Numbered from the stretch's first letter, positions 12,298 through 25,267 are shown. The stretch: 64,000 bases of DNA from Leptoclinus maculatus (GCA_032191485.1 JAVDOI010000003.1:372001-436000), one strand, 5' to 3'. The notes: generated from the letters alone by a model not told the origin. Program-made: numbers and translations.

Positions 12298-12635
12298 ATA
12301 CCATCATTGTTCATACTACAATTATGATGGAGAAGATGTAAGTAACAATACTACATTACATTTTTTAAGGAGCAGTTTTTGTTTTTTATGCTTATGTGTT
12401 GCTAAGAAGACACCCCAGAAGATGAGTCACTCAGGTATAGTTCCATCATTGTTCAAAGTCAAAGAATAGCTTCATGATGTTAGTTTTAATGAATAAATAT
12501 ATTTTAAAATCAAGTACGTTTCTCTGGCATTTATAGTTTTCTACTGTATTGAAAACGTACCGAAACGTACCGAACCGTGACACCACTGCACCGTACCGAA
12601 CCGAACCGTGACTTTTGTGAACCGTTACACCCCTA

Positions 12636-14401
12636 ATTGTCATGCATTGTCACTTTTCATATGCGCAGCCTTGTGCTTAAACATAACCACACGGGTGGTA
12701 CAGGCAGTAGGATAATTACAGCAGGGTCAGATTAACCTCTCAAAGGGGCCCGACAAAAATGAGCTATGGGCCCCAGGCCCCCATAATCCCCCAAACCATA
12801 ATCCTGAAGTAGCAGAAGCCAAACAGAATTTATATGCTAACATATCCGGCCAAAGGTTTGCTTGCTTTGTAGTCTGCCATAATTTTATTAAATACAAGTT
12901 TGTTTCACACTATGAACCATGTAAGTATGCCAACTGAAACATTAAAGGGACTACAACTGGGTTTTGACACAGGCCCTTCTGTGAGACCGCTTGTCAAGAT
13001 GAGGTTAAACTGTAAGAACCACCTTATGGCTTTTACAATTTAAATTGTTTTTGTGTTATCCTATGTTTTGTCCACCTGCTGTTGATGTAGTTTGATATCA
13101 ACACTGCTTTATTCCATACCCACAAATAATAATTTCGCATTTCTCCTCTTTCTCTGGCTGGAAAATACATTTGTGATGTGAAGACGACAGATATCTTATT
13201 TTAGAGGGCATCATTTCAACTGATATAGTTATCTTTCTCATCTGTTCATCTTATGTCTGTCTTAATTCGTTAATTATTAAAGGGTGTATATAGGATTCAA
13301 TATGTACTGCAATTACACTGTGTACATGTAAATGGTGGAGTGGGTGTGGGGCTTGGGGAGATCACAATAGATGATTTGTATGTGTTCTATATAAAAAAGA
13401 AAAAACTATATATATATAGTTTTTTTCTTCATGCTTGGTCTTTTTTTTGCAAGCAGAAGTGACACAAGGGGTGTCACTAAACACTGAATAAGACATTTTT
13501 ATTCATATTTCTTATTTTCAAATTTTTACCATAATGTTACAATTACTTTCATAAAGTAAAAAAACACATTGCAAAAGGGTCAAAGTGAAATGCAAACACT
13601 AGACAATGCCATGTTCAGTCAGTCCTGATGCTCTGGCTGCTCAGAGTTTGTGGATTTGTGGAAGTTCTGAGCAGAATCCATTCTGCTACTTGCAGAGCAC
13701 TATGAAGAACAAAATGGAGAACTACTGTCCATGGACAGACGCCAAAATAAATTGTCTGCTGCCACTTTTTCTTTCACTCCGCTTTCACTTTCTGCTGCTT
13801 CCCCCATATGCCAATCTGACTTTGAAAGAATTTGCCATACATTGAGACTTATGTTTTACATTTTGTTTCAGCAGTGGTAAAGAAAAAAACTAAATAAAAG
13901 GGTTATAAAATATTCCACATGAAAGCATTTAGGGTTAAAGAATTAGTTTTGAAGTATCTTTTTTTAATATGTAAAATGTTTTTCTTTTTTAGAGAAAAAT
14001 ACTAAAAGTAATGATTTGCTTCATCAGTTTGTTGTTGAAATCTTTAGTTTTCTCTCATTTGTAGTTTCTGAACCGATCCTGCAGCAGATGAGTCAAGTCG
14101 CCAACTTCCCCAAACAGGGTTTGGTTTGTGTGCGTTGTGTATTTCCTTTGGCAGACAGATGTTCCTACACTCAGTGTATTTTCTTTAATGAAGGGCTTCT
14201 GCTTGTAGGCGGATTCTTTGCAGCAAATTCAGACTCAAACATCCAGCAGGATGATGAAACACAAACTGAGATGCCTGAACGGCTTCTACACAGTGTTGTT
14301 TGATTTAGAGGAATATTTTATTTAACATTTGAACGGTCACTGCTTTGCCCAGATGAGACAGACTTTTCCACCTTCAGACATCCAGACGGATACGAAAACA
14401 T

Positions 14402-14460
<59 letters not shown>

Positions 14461-14765
14461 GGTAACTGAACTCTTAATATAAAGCATCAGTAGCTTTGAC
14501 ACACCGCTATTAAAATAACTGCTAACCTTCAACCATGCTCTCAGCAATCTTTGGTTTATCTGTATCCTCTATTCACAACTCTCCGGCTTCGAACACTCTC
14601 TGCCAAACACCACATCTGCTGCTGCCTCTTTCCACTCCAATCTATTAAATTAAAACTCAGGCTAAATCTGTCTGCGGCTCATCACGGTGTATGTGTCTGT
14701 GGCTATAGCATGACGATGTTGGTGTAGCTCTGTTCGTTTGTGCCATGTCGCTGTAATCTGGCTTG

Positions 14766-14814
<49 letters not shown>

Positions 14815-15343
14815 GCTCGCAGCAACCTGGACAGCTGCTCGGAGGGTTTAGTGCAGGCAGGGGTTGTGGAGTAATGGATTACCCGGATATGTGACCGGAT
14901 TACTGGGATCTGTTTACAAAACAGAGAATAAACGGGCAAATCTACTTGTTGTAGTTATAGGGAAGTTATTTTTTAAATAAAATGGAAATTAAACACTTGT
15001 CTTAGAAGTACAAACACCTAGTTTTTATGGAGTGCCCACTTTCCCTCACGACTACTCTTGATGTTAAACAGTTAAATAAAACACTAAAAGATAATAATTT
15101 TTAAAGTGGAGTAGTGATGTTAGACAATATAGAAAGACTGGAACGCTTGGTTGAACATGGAGTATACAGTAAGGACAGTTGTGTCAGCTAGTAATGACTA
15201 AACTCTGGCATATACTAAGCATATAATAGACTATACCAATTTCCCCACATGGCTGGAGGAACAAATAGATTGTTGACAAAACCCAAACAGCACTATGGTA
15301 ATACTATATCTTATTCGGAGTGTCTCTTTGCACTCATGTGTCA
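12636..15343. other. Non-coding stretch with dinucleotide microsatellites
   Basis: No gene recognised. A (CA)n microsatellite lies at about 14403-14453 and a (GT)n tract at about 14769-14813. A palindrome ACTATATATATATAGT is at 13405-13420. Near 12721 CAGGGTCAGATTAACCTCTC with GGGCCCCAGGCCCCC resembles the end of a degraded non-autonomous DNA transposon, but no partner end was found. Confidence 0.55.
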
Positions 15344-16875
15344 ATGGTAAATGAACTGTACTTGTATAGCACTTTTCTAGTCTCTCGACCACTCAAAGCA
15401 CTTTAACACTACATGTCATCATTCACCCATTACACACATTCATACAATTTGGGGCCTTTTAGACTCCATGCCAATCTTCAGGCCTCTGCTCGAAAATGTG
15501 CTGCCCACACTAAAGAGTCCAGCTCTGTAACTACAAGGTGTATTAGAATAATTTTTGGATGTATACATCAGATACAACAGTGTGATAGTAATACCTGATG
15601 AGGAAATATTGTTTATATGTTACAAGTTTATACTATATGAAGATAGAAAACAGCATAGACTGAAAATCCTTAGGTTTGCCTGCCAAAAAGCACTCCCATT
15701 TTTCAAATTTTTTTTAAATAATAGCTACCTGCCTAAAATTCTCCAGCATCGAAGTACATATAATAATACGTATGCACAGTATGCCTGATTTAGAGAGGTT
15801 TGAAGATTACATTTCAGCCGAAATTCACATTTTGGTTGCAGCTGCAACAGTTTTTCCATTGTACTTTTATACACTATATAACTATATATTTCACTTTTTT
15901 ATCACTAATGCTCAAGGACAACATCATACAGCAGTTTGGCACAATTTTGAGCAATATTTGACCATTCTGGGGTGTTTTTCACTTCTCCTCCGTGCAATTT
16001 CCTCGTCTCTGTCTGAGTCAATGGAGCCCTGTATAAGCCTATGGTGGGCGGATTTTTTCATATGACCCCTCGTCAGAACCGTGTGGATGACGTGTATTCA
16101 ACAGGGAGGTTCTTGAAGTGATTGAAATAAGTTTTAGCCACTAAAAATTGAGAAACGCGCCGGTCAACCCCCGAGCGAAAAATGATTCGTCGAATGGGAG
16201 AAGGACCACCATCTTGTCATACTTTGATGAAGAGACTCCATTTTAACACAGTTAGACACAGAATCAGTAGGCGAACACACGTTGCAATGGGATTATAAGG
16301 ATTTTCGGACGTTTTCACCCAGAAAAGCACCTCAAGGTGAGTAACGTTTCAGATTTTTCGCAGTGTTGGAGTGTGGCTTTGAGCGGTTTGTTAAATGTAT
16401 CTTTTGAACGGTTTGGTGCAGAGGAATGCCGATAACATCGCCGGCTTTGGGGTGGAATTCCAATGTGAGGTCATGCTCTGTTTTTTACATGTGGCGCCTA
16501 GTTTTCGAGTCGAGAAATCCAATCGGAGGCCATAGATCGCCGATTCATGGTCCCCATTTGCTCATATTTTGGCAGATATTGTAGTTCTTTATGGCGATTA
16601 TGTACAGTTGTGTTTGGTGCGTCTAAAAGTTGACTAAGATAGTAGTATTGTTCGGGTTTTTAAAAAACATTTTTTTTCTTTTTTTAATTTCTTTTTAATC
16701 AAACTATCATTGTTTAATCGAGATGTAGGTGACCCCCTGGGAGCTGCACAGACCCAAATTTGGGTACGTGGAGCGTAAGAGGTTTTAAGTGTCTTGCCCA
16801 AGGACACGGACTAGCGGAACCTCCAATTGAAGGACGACCCTGGTGTACCACTGAGCCACAGTAGCCCTAGCCTCG
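15344..16875 (+). repeat. High-copy dispersed repeat, split by a TTAA element
   Basis: The left part (15344-15454: AATGGTAAATGAACTGTACT through AATTTGGGG) and right part (16785-16875: TTAAGTGTCTTGCCCAAGG through GAGCCACAGTAGCCC) are the two halves of a dispersed teleost repeat. The uninterrupted copy at about 60240-60510 runs GGGGTTAAGTGTCTTGCC across the same point. The TTAA element at 15455-16784 has inserted exactly at that TTAA. Confidence 0.8.
15455..16784 (+). mobile_element. TTAA-flanked non-autonomous element, copy 2
   Basis: Starts CCTTTTAGACTCC and ends GGAGCGTAAGAGGTT followed by TTAA (16785-16788). The left TTAA and about two terminal bases appear lost. The conserved block CTCGAAAATGTGCTGCCCAC is near the left end. 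Internal landmarks are an AT-rich CTATATAACTATATATTTCA box (15872-15891), a CCACCATCTTG motif (16208) and a splice-donor-like CTCAAG|GTGAGT (16331-16342). Length is 1330 bp. The 97-codon ORF inside is not conserved as protein in other copies. Confidence 0.85.
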
Positions 16876-17794
16876 CCACATGATAATAGTCACATGGGAG
16901 GCAACCCCCGGTTCTAAAGAGTAAAACCTCTGGTTCTATAGAAGTATGAGAAAATGACTCTACTTCTCTCTTGATTTATTACCTCAGTAAACATTGTAAA
17001 CATGAGTTTATGGTCTTAATCTATAGTTTCAAGTCTTCTTCAATACAGCATGATGTTCATTTAGTACATTATGGTCCATTTAGAGTCAAACAGACCATAA
17101 AGCAGGGGATGCTTGTGATTGACAGGTCGTTAACAGAGCCGAATACGGTGTCTCTACGTCACTTCTCCTCAGTCCAAATATGGTCACTTACATTCAATGG
17201 CTGCAAAAAACAAAGATGGCGACGGCCAAATTTCCGAACTCAAGGCTTCAAAACGGCAGTCCACAAACCAATGGGTGACATCACTATGACTACGTCCACT
17301 GTATATTTATTAATAATAATAATACATTTTATTTATAGAGCGCTTTTCAGAATACTCAGACACTTTACATTAAAATCATCATATATAAAAGCTATGTAAG
17401 AGCTATATAAGTATATACAGTCTATGATTTACACCTGACCAAATAACGAACCGTGCTAACAGCACTAACAGTACAAACTACGACAAATGTGCTGACAGAG
17501 CTATCAGTGTTTCCCTGAGGGGGAACCAGATGGTGGATGCGCCGCTTCCAAGTTAACACTGTCGTTTGGGGCGGCGTTATTAGCTGTAACAGCTATATGA
17601 CAGCAGTGCAGAGCAGACACCAAAGTCATGTCATGTCAAAGTACTTTTTCTGGGAATATGGGGGGTTTGAAGTGGTACTCGACTGATTTTACACATAAAA
17701 CAATCTTGCAAGTTCATTACAAATCTAATAAAAAATTGTTTGCAAGCCATGTCACCCTGAAATTTATTTTAATTTTTTTTAAATATTCAGCAAA
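16876..17794. other. Spacer between two inverted TTAA elements
   Basis: No gene. It holds repeat fragments: a block with AAAGATGGCGACGGCC (about 17211), an AATAATAATAATACATTTTA dispersed-repeat start (about 17311), and a segment at about 17455-17620 (GGGGGAACCAGATGG) that is related to 23790-23960. Confidence 0.5.
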
Positions 17795-19022
17795 ACCCGA
17801 ACAATACTACTATCTAAGTCAACTTTTAGACGCACCAAACACAACTGTACATAATCGCCATAAAGAACTACAATATCTGCCAAAATATGAGCAAATGGGG
17901 ACCATGAATCGGCGATCTATGGTCTCCGATTGGATTTCTCGACCCGAAAACTAGGCGCCACATGTAAAAACTGAGCATGACCTCACATTGGAATTCCACC
18001 CCAAAGCCGGCGATGTTTTCCGCATTCCTCTCCGCCGAACCGTTCAAAAGATACATTTAACAAACCGCTCAAAGCCACAACCAACACTGCGAAAAATCTG
18101 AAACGTTACTCACCTTGAGGTGCTTTTCTGGGTGAAAACGTCCGAAAATCCTTATAATCCCATTGTAACGTGTGTTCGCCTACTGATTCTGTGTCTAACT
18201 GTGTTAAAATGGAGGTTCTTCATCAAAGTATGACAAGATGGTGGTCCTTCTCCCGTTGGACGAATCATTTTTCGCTCGGGGGTTGACCGGCGCGTTTCTC
18301 GATTTTTAGTGGCTAAAACTTATTTCAATCACTTCAAGAACCTCCCTGTTGAATACACGTCATCCACACGGTTCTGACGAGGGGTCATATGAAAAAATCC
18401 GCCCACCATAGGCTTATACAGGGCTCCATTGACTCAGACAGAGACGAGGAAATTGCACGGAGGAGAAGTGAAAAACACCCCAGAATGGTCAAATATTGCT
18501 CAAAATTGTGCCAAACTGCTGTATGATGTTGTCCTTGAGCATTAGTGATAAAAAAGTGAAATATATAGTTATATAGTGTATAAAAGTACAATGGAAAAAC
18601 TGTTGCAGCTGCAACCAAAATGTGAATTTCGGCTGAAATGTAATCTTCAAACCTCTCTAAATCAGGCATACTTCACTCAATCAAGGTACAAATGTATGTG
18701 CATACGTATTATTATATGTACTCCGATGCTGGAGAATTTTAGGCAGGTAGCTATTATTTCAAAAACATTTGAAAAATGGGAGTGCTTTTTGGCAGGCAAA
18801 CCTATGGATTTTCAGTCTATGCTGTTTTCTATCTTCATATAGTATAAACTTGTAACATATAAACAATATTTCCTCATCAGGTATTACTATCACACTGTTG
18901 TATCTGATGTATACATGCAAAAATTATTCTAATACACCTTGTAGTTACAGAGCTAGACTCTTTAGTGTGGGCAGCACATTTTCGAGCAGAGGCCTGAAGA
19001 TTGGCATGGAGTCTAAAAGGTT
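17795..19022 (-). mobile_element. TTAA-flanked non-autonomous element, copy 3 (inverted, truncated)
   Basis: Reverse-complement partner of copy 2. Homology runs from about 17795 to 19022, where it ends GAGTCTAAAAGGTT followed by TTAA (19023-19026). Differences from copy 2 are few by eye. The distal ~120 bp seen in copy 2 are not recognisable here, so this copy is truncated or diverged at its left. Splice-donor-like GTGAGTAACG is retained on the minus strand (about 18105-18115). Confidence 0.8.
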
Positions 19023-19026
19023 TTAA

Positions 19027-21271
19027 AAAACATCATGGTTGAGCTTTATTAAGTATTTAAACGTATTAAAATACAATGTAACTTAAGAACAGAAAACACA
19101 GAACTTCTAAATAATTCCACAACACCGGTCTCCTGGTTGATAGTCCTGTGTTTGTTTGACCCATCAAGCTCCAGTGTTTGTTTTTTTGGTCTTTATACCA
19201 TGTCATCACACTCCTCTACTATTTTTCTGAGTGTCTAATAATTACATGAAATTCAGTGTGGCGTTCGTTGAACACACCACCGTGACTCTGGGGGGAACAA
19301 AGACGCTATTTCTGCTGCCTGTTTTGACTGGTGGAGTGCTGTGTTGAGCATATGACTTTAATAGCCGAAAGCCCGGAAACACGGTGGCGACTCTGATATA
19401 TTTTTCTTTTTAACAGCATATCCATAATTTGACAAACATGTAATCCTTCAGACATCCGTTGGAGCCCACACTCCTCCGCTGTACATCGACCTTTGAGCGT
19501 GCAGCGCCGCTGCCTTTCCCGTGCATCTTCTACTATTAATAGAAAAACAGAACGCAGACAGAGGGACAGACAGAGAGCAGCGGAGACAACAACAAAGAGG
19601 TTTTTGTCAGGACTTGGTAGGGTGACAGGCGTTTCAATCAGTGTCGGGTTTCTTTAATGAGGGCTGGGCTCAGTCAGGGGTGGATTATCCAGCAGGAAGA
19701 AAAAGCCCAGAATCTTCCATCTGTTTGGGTAATTTTTCAGGGAGGAGACATCATGTTCCACATTTCCTGAATTTAAATTGACTAAATTAGCAAATTTGAT
19801 ACACTGACCTGCTGATCAACAGTAAACATGACTACAAAGGAAAGTGTTTTGAGTTAAGAATATTCTTGAGAGTAAAAATTAAGCAAGTCCTTCAATGTCC
19901 CCGACATCTCTCTGCAACGTATACATCATTTGTATTTTGATCTCTCTTCATTGGCTGTTTTGTTGGCATTGATTAAATTCATTTTCAGCAATAAAGCTGT
20001 AGGCTTTACAGTACAAAGTCAAAGATTTACAAGAAACAAGTCAAAATATTTTTACAATAAAATCTTAATATTTTCAGCATCGTCAAAAATGTATAAGAAA
20101 AACATATTCAAAGACTGAACCATAAACTTTGATTCAACTTTTCCTGAATGATGTAAAGCAACGTCCAGGGAAAGCCATCATATTTTGAGAAATATCCTCT
20201 ACAAAAATGAGCAAGAAGTCAGAATATGTTGCAAGTGTATTTTTGAAAAAGTAGCACTCACTTATAAAATTATAACTCAAGAAATTGCAATTTCTTTCTC
20301 AAAATATTTTGACTTCATTCTAAAAATCTCTAGTGGTGAAAGAAGTAATCGGATACTGAAATCGCAGTAGCAATACTCTCTGATCATCATAGTCTTCATA
20401 AAAGCTAATTTCACTCTCTCCCTCTTTATATCTGTAGGTTTTATTTCCCTCCTCCCCCATCAGCTGAACATGAAGTCCATAAAGACACTATCATTCCTCA
20501 CCTCGCCTCTCTGTGAATCTTTTCTTTATTTGAAATCAAATTGCATCATTCTTTACATTTGAGCTGCCGTTCTTTTTAAGATTCTGTCTTCAGCGACTCC
20601 CAGGATGATATTGTTTTCATAATTTTTCCACCCTCAGCAGGCATCAAAGGGGCTTCCCTGCCGAGATCTTAGCCACTCACTGAAGGTCATGCCCAGTCTA
20701 AGCATGTATTTACAATCACTGACTTTATATTCTCTTATCTCTTTATTTATTTTGGGGTGGGAAATCAACTCTCTGATCAGTTTACTTTGACAGACTCACC
20801 TCTGTGCATGGGGTATCTATTAATGCTGTCACCTCATAACAGTGGTGGTGAACAGTTAAGCATAATGTGGAAAGCATTAGCATATGCATCAAGGCCTAGT
20901 GGACAAAAGTGAGGTGTGTGTGTTTCCCTTTGATACTTGTGTGAACCCTGATCAATGAGGCCAGTTAGACCCAAATTCCATTTGATTCTCAAAGTTTTAA
21001 CCCCATGTTGACACAGTACTGTGCGGTGTGAGATGTGCAGTACTGTATGTCTCACATTGTTCACACCGAGACCAAAGTAAAAGCTGTAAATCGAACATTG
21101 GTGTGGACAAAATAACTGGCCAGAAGCCACTTCCTAGTGAACTCTGGTGAGGTTAATTTCTGGTGCGGATGTAAAGTGGACCAAGCAGAGTATTGTGTGC
21201 ACTGTGTGTGTAGTAAGGCATGCAATTTCAACCTTAGTTTATACACCTAACCTTAGTTTATACACTTAAAC
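19027..21271. other. Non-coding stretch with short repeat fragments
   Basis: No gene recognised. Positions 19406-19500 are identical by eye to 26542-26636 (a 95-bp block beginning CTTTTTAACAGCATATCC). The remainder is AT-rich with short incidental ORFs. Confidence 0.5.
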
Positions 21272-21732
21272 CAGTGGTTCTCAAACTGTTTTCAATAATG
21301 TCCCCCCTTTCAAATAGTTTTTCAGTCAAGTACCCCCTGACCAGAGCAAAGTAGCTGAACAAACCTAATCGTGATGTGATTGCGTTTGTTGCGGCAGTAA
21401 ACGTAGACAATGGTTTGTATCTAATGAAAAGCTACTCCTCATTTTTCTTGCATTTTCCTAAAAAAGTCCAACAACACATGTCAATTTCCACTTGTAACAT
21501 ACATAGTCTTTTAAAAATAAACTTCAGACTTCACAGGAAACAACCTAGTTAGGTTTAGGTAACAAAACTACTTATTTATGTTCAGGAAAAGATCATAGTT
21601 TGGGTTAGGGATAGGGGTTAGTGGGGTTAACTATGCAAGTGCTGTACTGAAGTACGCAAATTATGTGATAAATAAATTAACGGTGACTTCTCGTTTCACA
21701 CGGCAAACAAACAGTGCTCTCTTGGGTGAAGG

Positions 21733-23335
21733 ATTAGGATTAGGAAAACTTTATTAATCCCCAGTGGGGAAATTTATTTGCCACCAAAAAGTCATACAGA
21801 CGACACAGTCCACAGTACACGACAGACAAAAACACATTACAAAGGATAAATAACACCAGACAGTGCCATATAAAACATGATTGACATCAGAAAGATGAAA
21901 ACCTCGAAAGGTGTTCATTAAAAAATCAGACTGCTGCTGGAACGAAATACCTTCTTAGTTGTTCAGTAGGACACTGAGGCATCCTGAGTCTCTCACTAAA
22001 TGAGCTTCGGAGTCCATTAAAGACACTGTGTAGTGGATGGCCTTCAAACAAGACAATTGTTTTTAACTTGGCCCTTGTTCGCTTTGCAACAGTGGCTTCT
22101 CGTGAGTCCGGGGTTAGGCCAATCACTGAGCCAGCCTTTCTGATCATCTTATTGATCCTGTTTTTATCATCCACAGTGATGCCCCCCCCCCAGCAGAGCA
22201 CAGCATAAAAAAGAACACTAGCCAAGATCCCCTGATAGAAAACATGAAGAAGCTTCCTGCTGATGTCAAATGATCTAAGCTTCCTCAGGAAGAAGAGTCT
22301 TGACTGAGCTTTTTTAAAAACAGCATCAGTATTCTTTTTCCAGTTTAATTTACTGTCCAGATAGACCCCGAGATATTTATACGACTGGACAATTTCTATC
22401 TGCTGACCTGCAATTACCACTGGGAAGACCTCCTCCTTCCTTCTAAAATCAATAACCAACTCTTTGGTCTTTCCAATATTTAGTTGTAAAAAAATGTCAT
22501 CACACCAGCTGACAAAAGATTCAACCTCCCGTTTGTAGGCCAGGTCATTGCCTCGGGTAAGTAGACCAACCAGAGCAGTGTCATCTGAGAACTTCTGGAT
22601 GTTACAGGACACATGGCTCTGCCTATAGTCAGCTGTATGAAGTGAGAATAAAAAGGGGGATAAAACTGTTCCCTGTGGTGCTCCAGTTTTAGTTAAGATA
22701 GTGTCAGACATTTTTTTATCAAGCCTGACAAACTGTGGTCGAGACAGAAGGTAATCCAAAACCCAAGCAATAGTTGTATTGTGCAGTTTAAAAGTCATAC
22801 GTTTTTTAGCCAAAAGGTGTGGTTGGATTGTATTAAAAGCACTGGAAAAGTCAAAGAACATGATCCTAACAGAGCTGGCAGTTGTTGAAAGATGACTATA
22901 AATACTGTGGAGCATAAAACGTAGTGCATCATCTACCCCTACACCCTTCCTGTAAGCAAACTGCAAAGGATCTTGGAAGACTGAGACCTGTCTACTCAGG
23001 TGACCCAGGATAACCCTTTCAAAACATTTCATTATGTGCGACATCAGAGCTATAGGTCTGAGGTTAGTAAGACTATGACTCCTCACACTGTTTTTCTTTA
23101 GGATTGGAACTAAGCAAGATGTTTTCCACATTACTGGAATTTTTGATGAAGACAGAGACAAGGAAAAGATAAAATGAAGAACTGAGCACAGCTGATCAGC
23201 ACAGACCCTAAGGGTACGTGGATGGACACCGTCAGGGCCTGCTGCCTTGCTAACCTTAAGGCGCTTTAGCTGCTGTCGAACCTCCTCAACATTTATTACA
23301 ATAGCTGCTATAACAGATATTGTTTTTTGTTTGAC
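21733..23335 (-). mobile_element. 5'-truncated L2/CR1-clade LINE
   Basis: A minus-strand reverse-transcriptase fragment with short 3' non-coding sequence ending in GGATTAGGATTAGG-type tail repeats (21733-21752). Only the RT and C-terminal part remain; the endonuclease region is absent, as expected for 5'-truncated LINE copies. The clade is assigned from motifs, not by phylogeny. Confidence 0.8.
21926..23335 (-). pseudogene. Reverse transcriptase of an L2-type LINE (fragment)
   Basis: Open reading frame of roughly 470 codons without an ATG start, open from about 23335 to a stop at 21926. RT landmarks in order: KAAGPDGVHPRTL, NLRPIALMSHIMKCFER, QFAYRKGVGVDDAL, FFDFSSAFNTI, GAPQGTVLSPFLFSL and the catalytic FSDDTALVGL (a Y-to-S variant of YADD), then the ELVIDFRRK and YKYLGVYLDSKLNW segments of the thumb. 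The frame is intact over this length, so the insertion is fairly recent, but it lacks the N-terminal endonuclease and cannot be autonomous. Confidence 0.88.
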
Positions 23336-23639
23336 CCATCCACCTCCCCCCTCTCACCTGCTTCTGGTTCATTACTTGGAATACATCCCAATTGATTTCG
23401 TGGGATACCTATGAATTACAGCGCATTGTTTTTTCGTAGCTAGGAATGCTGGCTGAGAACAGCCTGCGGCAGTTGACAGTTTACAGTGGTTAGCGATTGC
23501 ACTAATAAAAATAAATAGAAAAAAGTCAAAGTTTTACACCTTTTCTATTATAGTAGAATCATTTTAGGAGTCATGCATGACATTAAATTAACATTTTACA
23601 AAAATCCTACGAAAACCCCTATACTTCCAAGTACCCCTC

Positions 23640-25267
23640 ATTTCAGAAACAGAGCTCTAAATCATCAATATGAGCAATCTATTTCGTTATGTAAGGTAGC
23701 ACACATACACATTTAGCATTTAAGTGTGGGGATTTAAAGGTGCATAATACGAGATTAGCTCTCGACATGGCCAGCAGCTCATAGCTAATGATGCTAACAG
23801 TACAAACTCGCTGACAGTGCTAACAGTGTTTATCTGAGGGGGAACCAAAGGTTGTGTGCTACGCTTCTGTTTCTCCGTCCCGATTGACGCCATCTTCAGC
23901 TGTAACAGCCGTATGAAAGCAGTTCAGAGTGGCAGCCGTGAGCTAACCAGAGGGGCACGCTCACATGCACTAACATGCACTAAAGGGCACGCAGGGCTAT
24001 GTCAGCAAAGCAAGGAGAAGCTCTGATCACAACACACACACACACAGAGGGAGTGACTTCATTCTCTGCTCATGTAAACGTCACTCCTCTATATCTTTAC
24101 ATAGGTTATCATTGTTTGCTGCAATAGACAGAGCATTACTCTGTCTGTCGAACATTGCTCCTTTAAAAACTGAGGATTGGTAAAATCCATCTCTCAAAAT
24201 AGTCCCCTCCTGTATGAGGACAGTGTCCATCTGCTTTAGTAATTTATTGAGCCTTCTTAGAAATGAAACTACATATTGGCGAGCTGTTTCCAAAGATTCA
24301 TGTCTTCAGTGGGAAACAATGAGCTTGGGGCTGAGTGACACATGGAGGGTAGGAAAGTGAGGCATTGGGAGACAGACTCACAGACTTTCACTTTTTAATG
24401 TGAAAATTAAACTGATTACCAATGAAGGTGCCTGAAAAAAAACCTAATTCTATTGTTTGGGCGACAGCAGCAGTGCAGTCGGAGGATAAGCCAATTTACT
24501 CGTAGCTTTAGGCTTAGCCAAGGGTGCCCTGTGACATCCAAAACTCTCTCACCCCAATCTGAGTGTCATCTTGTCTGCTGCTGATGTCAACAAGCCAATG
24601 ACATTATCTGAACCTGGGAAACCATGATGGATGGTTTTCGGAGGGTGAAATTGGCCACGGAGGGCTGTGCCTTTTAAAGAGTGGCTCACTCTACAACTGC
24701 TTTTTTCTACACTTACGAACCTTGGAAGCGTTATATAAAACCCACTTGTACCTGGCTTGCTGTGACTTCCTATTATTGTAAAGTTTGACCAGTTTTCAAT
24801 CCAACACATGACTAGAAAACACACTAAAAAGCAGACATGACATTTCCCACAGCATTAACTCACAATTGTTTTGCTTTTTTGGCGATTTGTAAATCCAGCA
24901 GCAGATTTCCCACAGCTGTACAGTACTGAGCCTTCACAGCACACTGGTATACTCACAGCAATTTGAGTTTGGAAGCTGGTTGCTCCTCTTATGCAACTTG
25001 AAGTACATCGCCATGACGGACTATTTAATTTATTGAGAGAAATCACATTCTTACTGACTTTTCTTTATTCCTTTACCTCCCTCTGATACCTGCTGTAATT
25101 ACAGTGGTGGAAGACGTCTCAGATTTTACTTGAAGATATTGTGAAGAACTTTTGTGTTTGTCATCAGTGCAACCGGGTTGGATTCTGCACAAAATCAGAT
25201 GAAATCCTACAGGTTCACCAGAAGCTCCTTCAGCTCAATTAAATTAAATTACATTTATTTTGAATAG
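23640..25267. other. Non-coding stretch
   Basis: No gene recognised. About 23790-23960 (GCTAACAGTACAAACTCGCT and GGGGGAACCAAAGG) is a dispersed repeat related to 17455-17620. A (CA)n run sits near 24032-24044. Confidence 0.5.

Larger units (their letters stand above)
10938..12635 (+). mobile_element. hAT-superfamily DNA transposon, internally deleted (BED type)
   Basis: The ends are TAGGGGTGTAAC and GTTACACCCCTA, flanked by the perfect 8-bp direct repeat ATTGTCAT (10930-10937 and 12636-12643). An 8-bp duplication with TAGGG-type ends is the hallmark of hAT elements. Subterminal blocks rich in CGTACCGAACCG occur at both ends. It encodes only a BED zinc-finger ORF (11235-11519). The catalytic region is missing, and a 69-bp minisatellite occupies much of the interior. 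Two further end fragments of the same family lie at 46256 and 49104. Confidence 0.9.
21272..23635 (+). mobile_element. Old hAT-like repeat interrupted by an L2 LINE
   Basis: CAGTGGTTCTCAAACTG at 21272 matches the common hAT-type end of this sequence class, followed by CCCCTTTCAAATAG and AGTACCCCCTGACC typical of the repeat. Matching tail sequence (AAGTACCCCTCATTTCAG, about 23629) appears beyond the LINE at 21733-23335, suggesting the LINE landed inside. The right terminal inverted repeat is not intact. Confidence 0.5.

Noticed and set aside
11789..12469. Repetitive ORFs with a 23-residue repeat
   Set aside because: They result from a 69-bp minisatellite whose period is a multiple of three; no domain, signal or start context supports a protein.
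15772..18669. Identical 94-97-residue ORFs at 15772-16065 (plus) and 18385-18669 (minus), which could suggest a conserved gene pair
   Set aside because: They sit at the same place in two inverted copies of one TTAA element; the collinear copies at 40153 and 50631 break the frame. Sequence identity reflects recent duplication, not protein selection.
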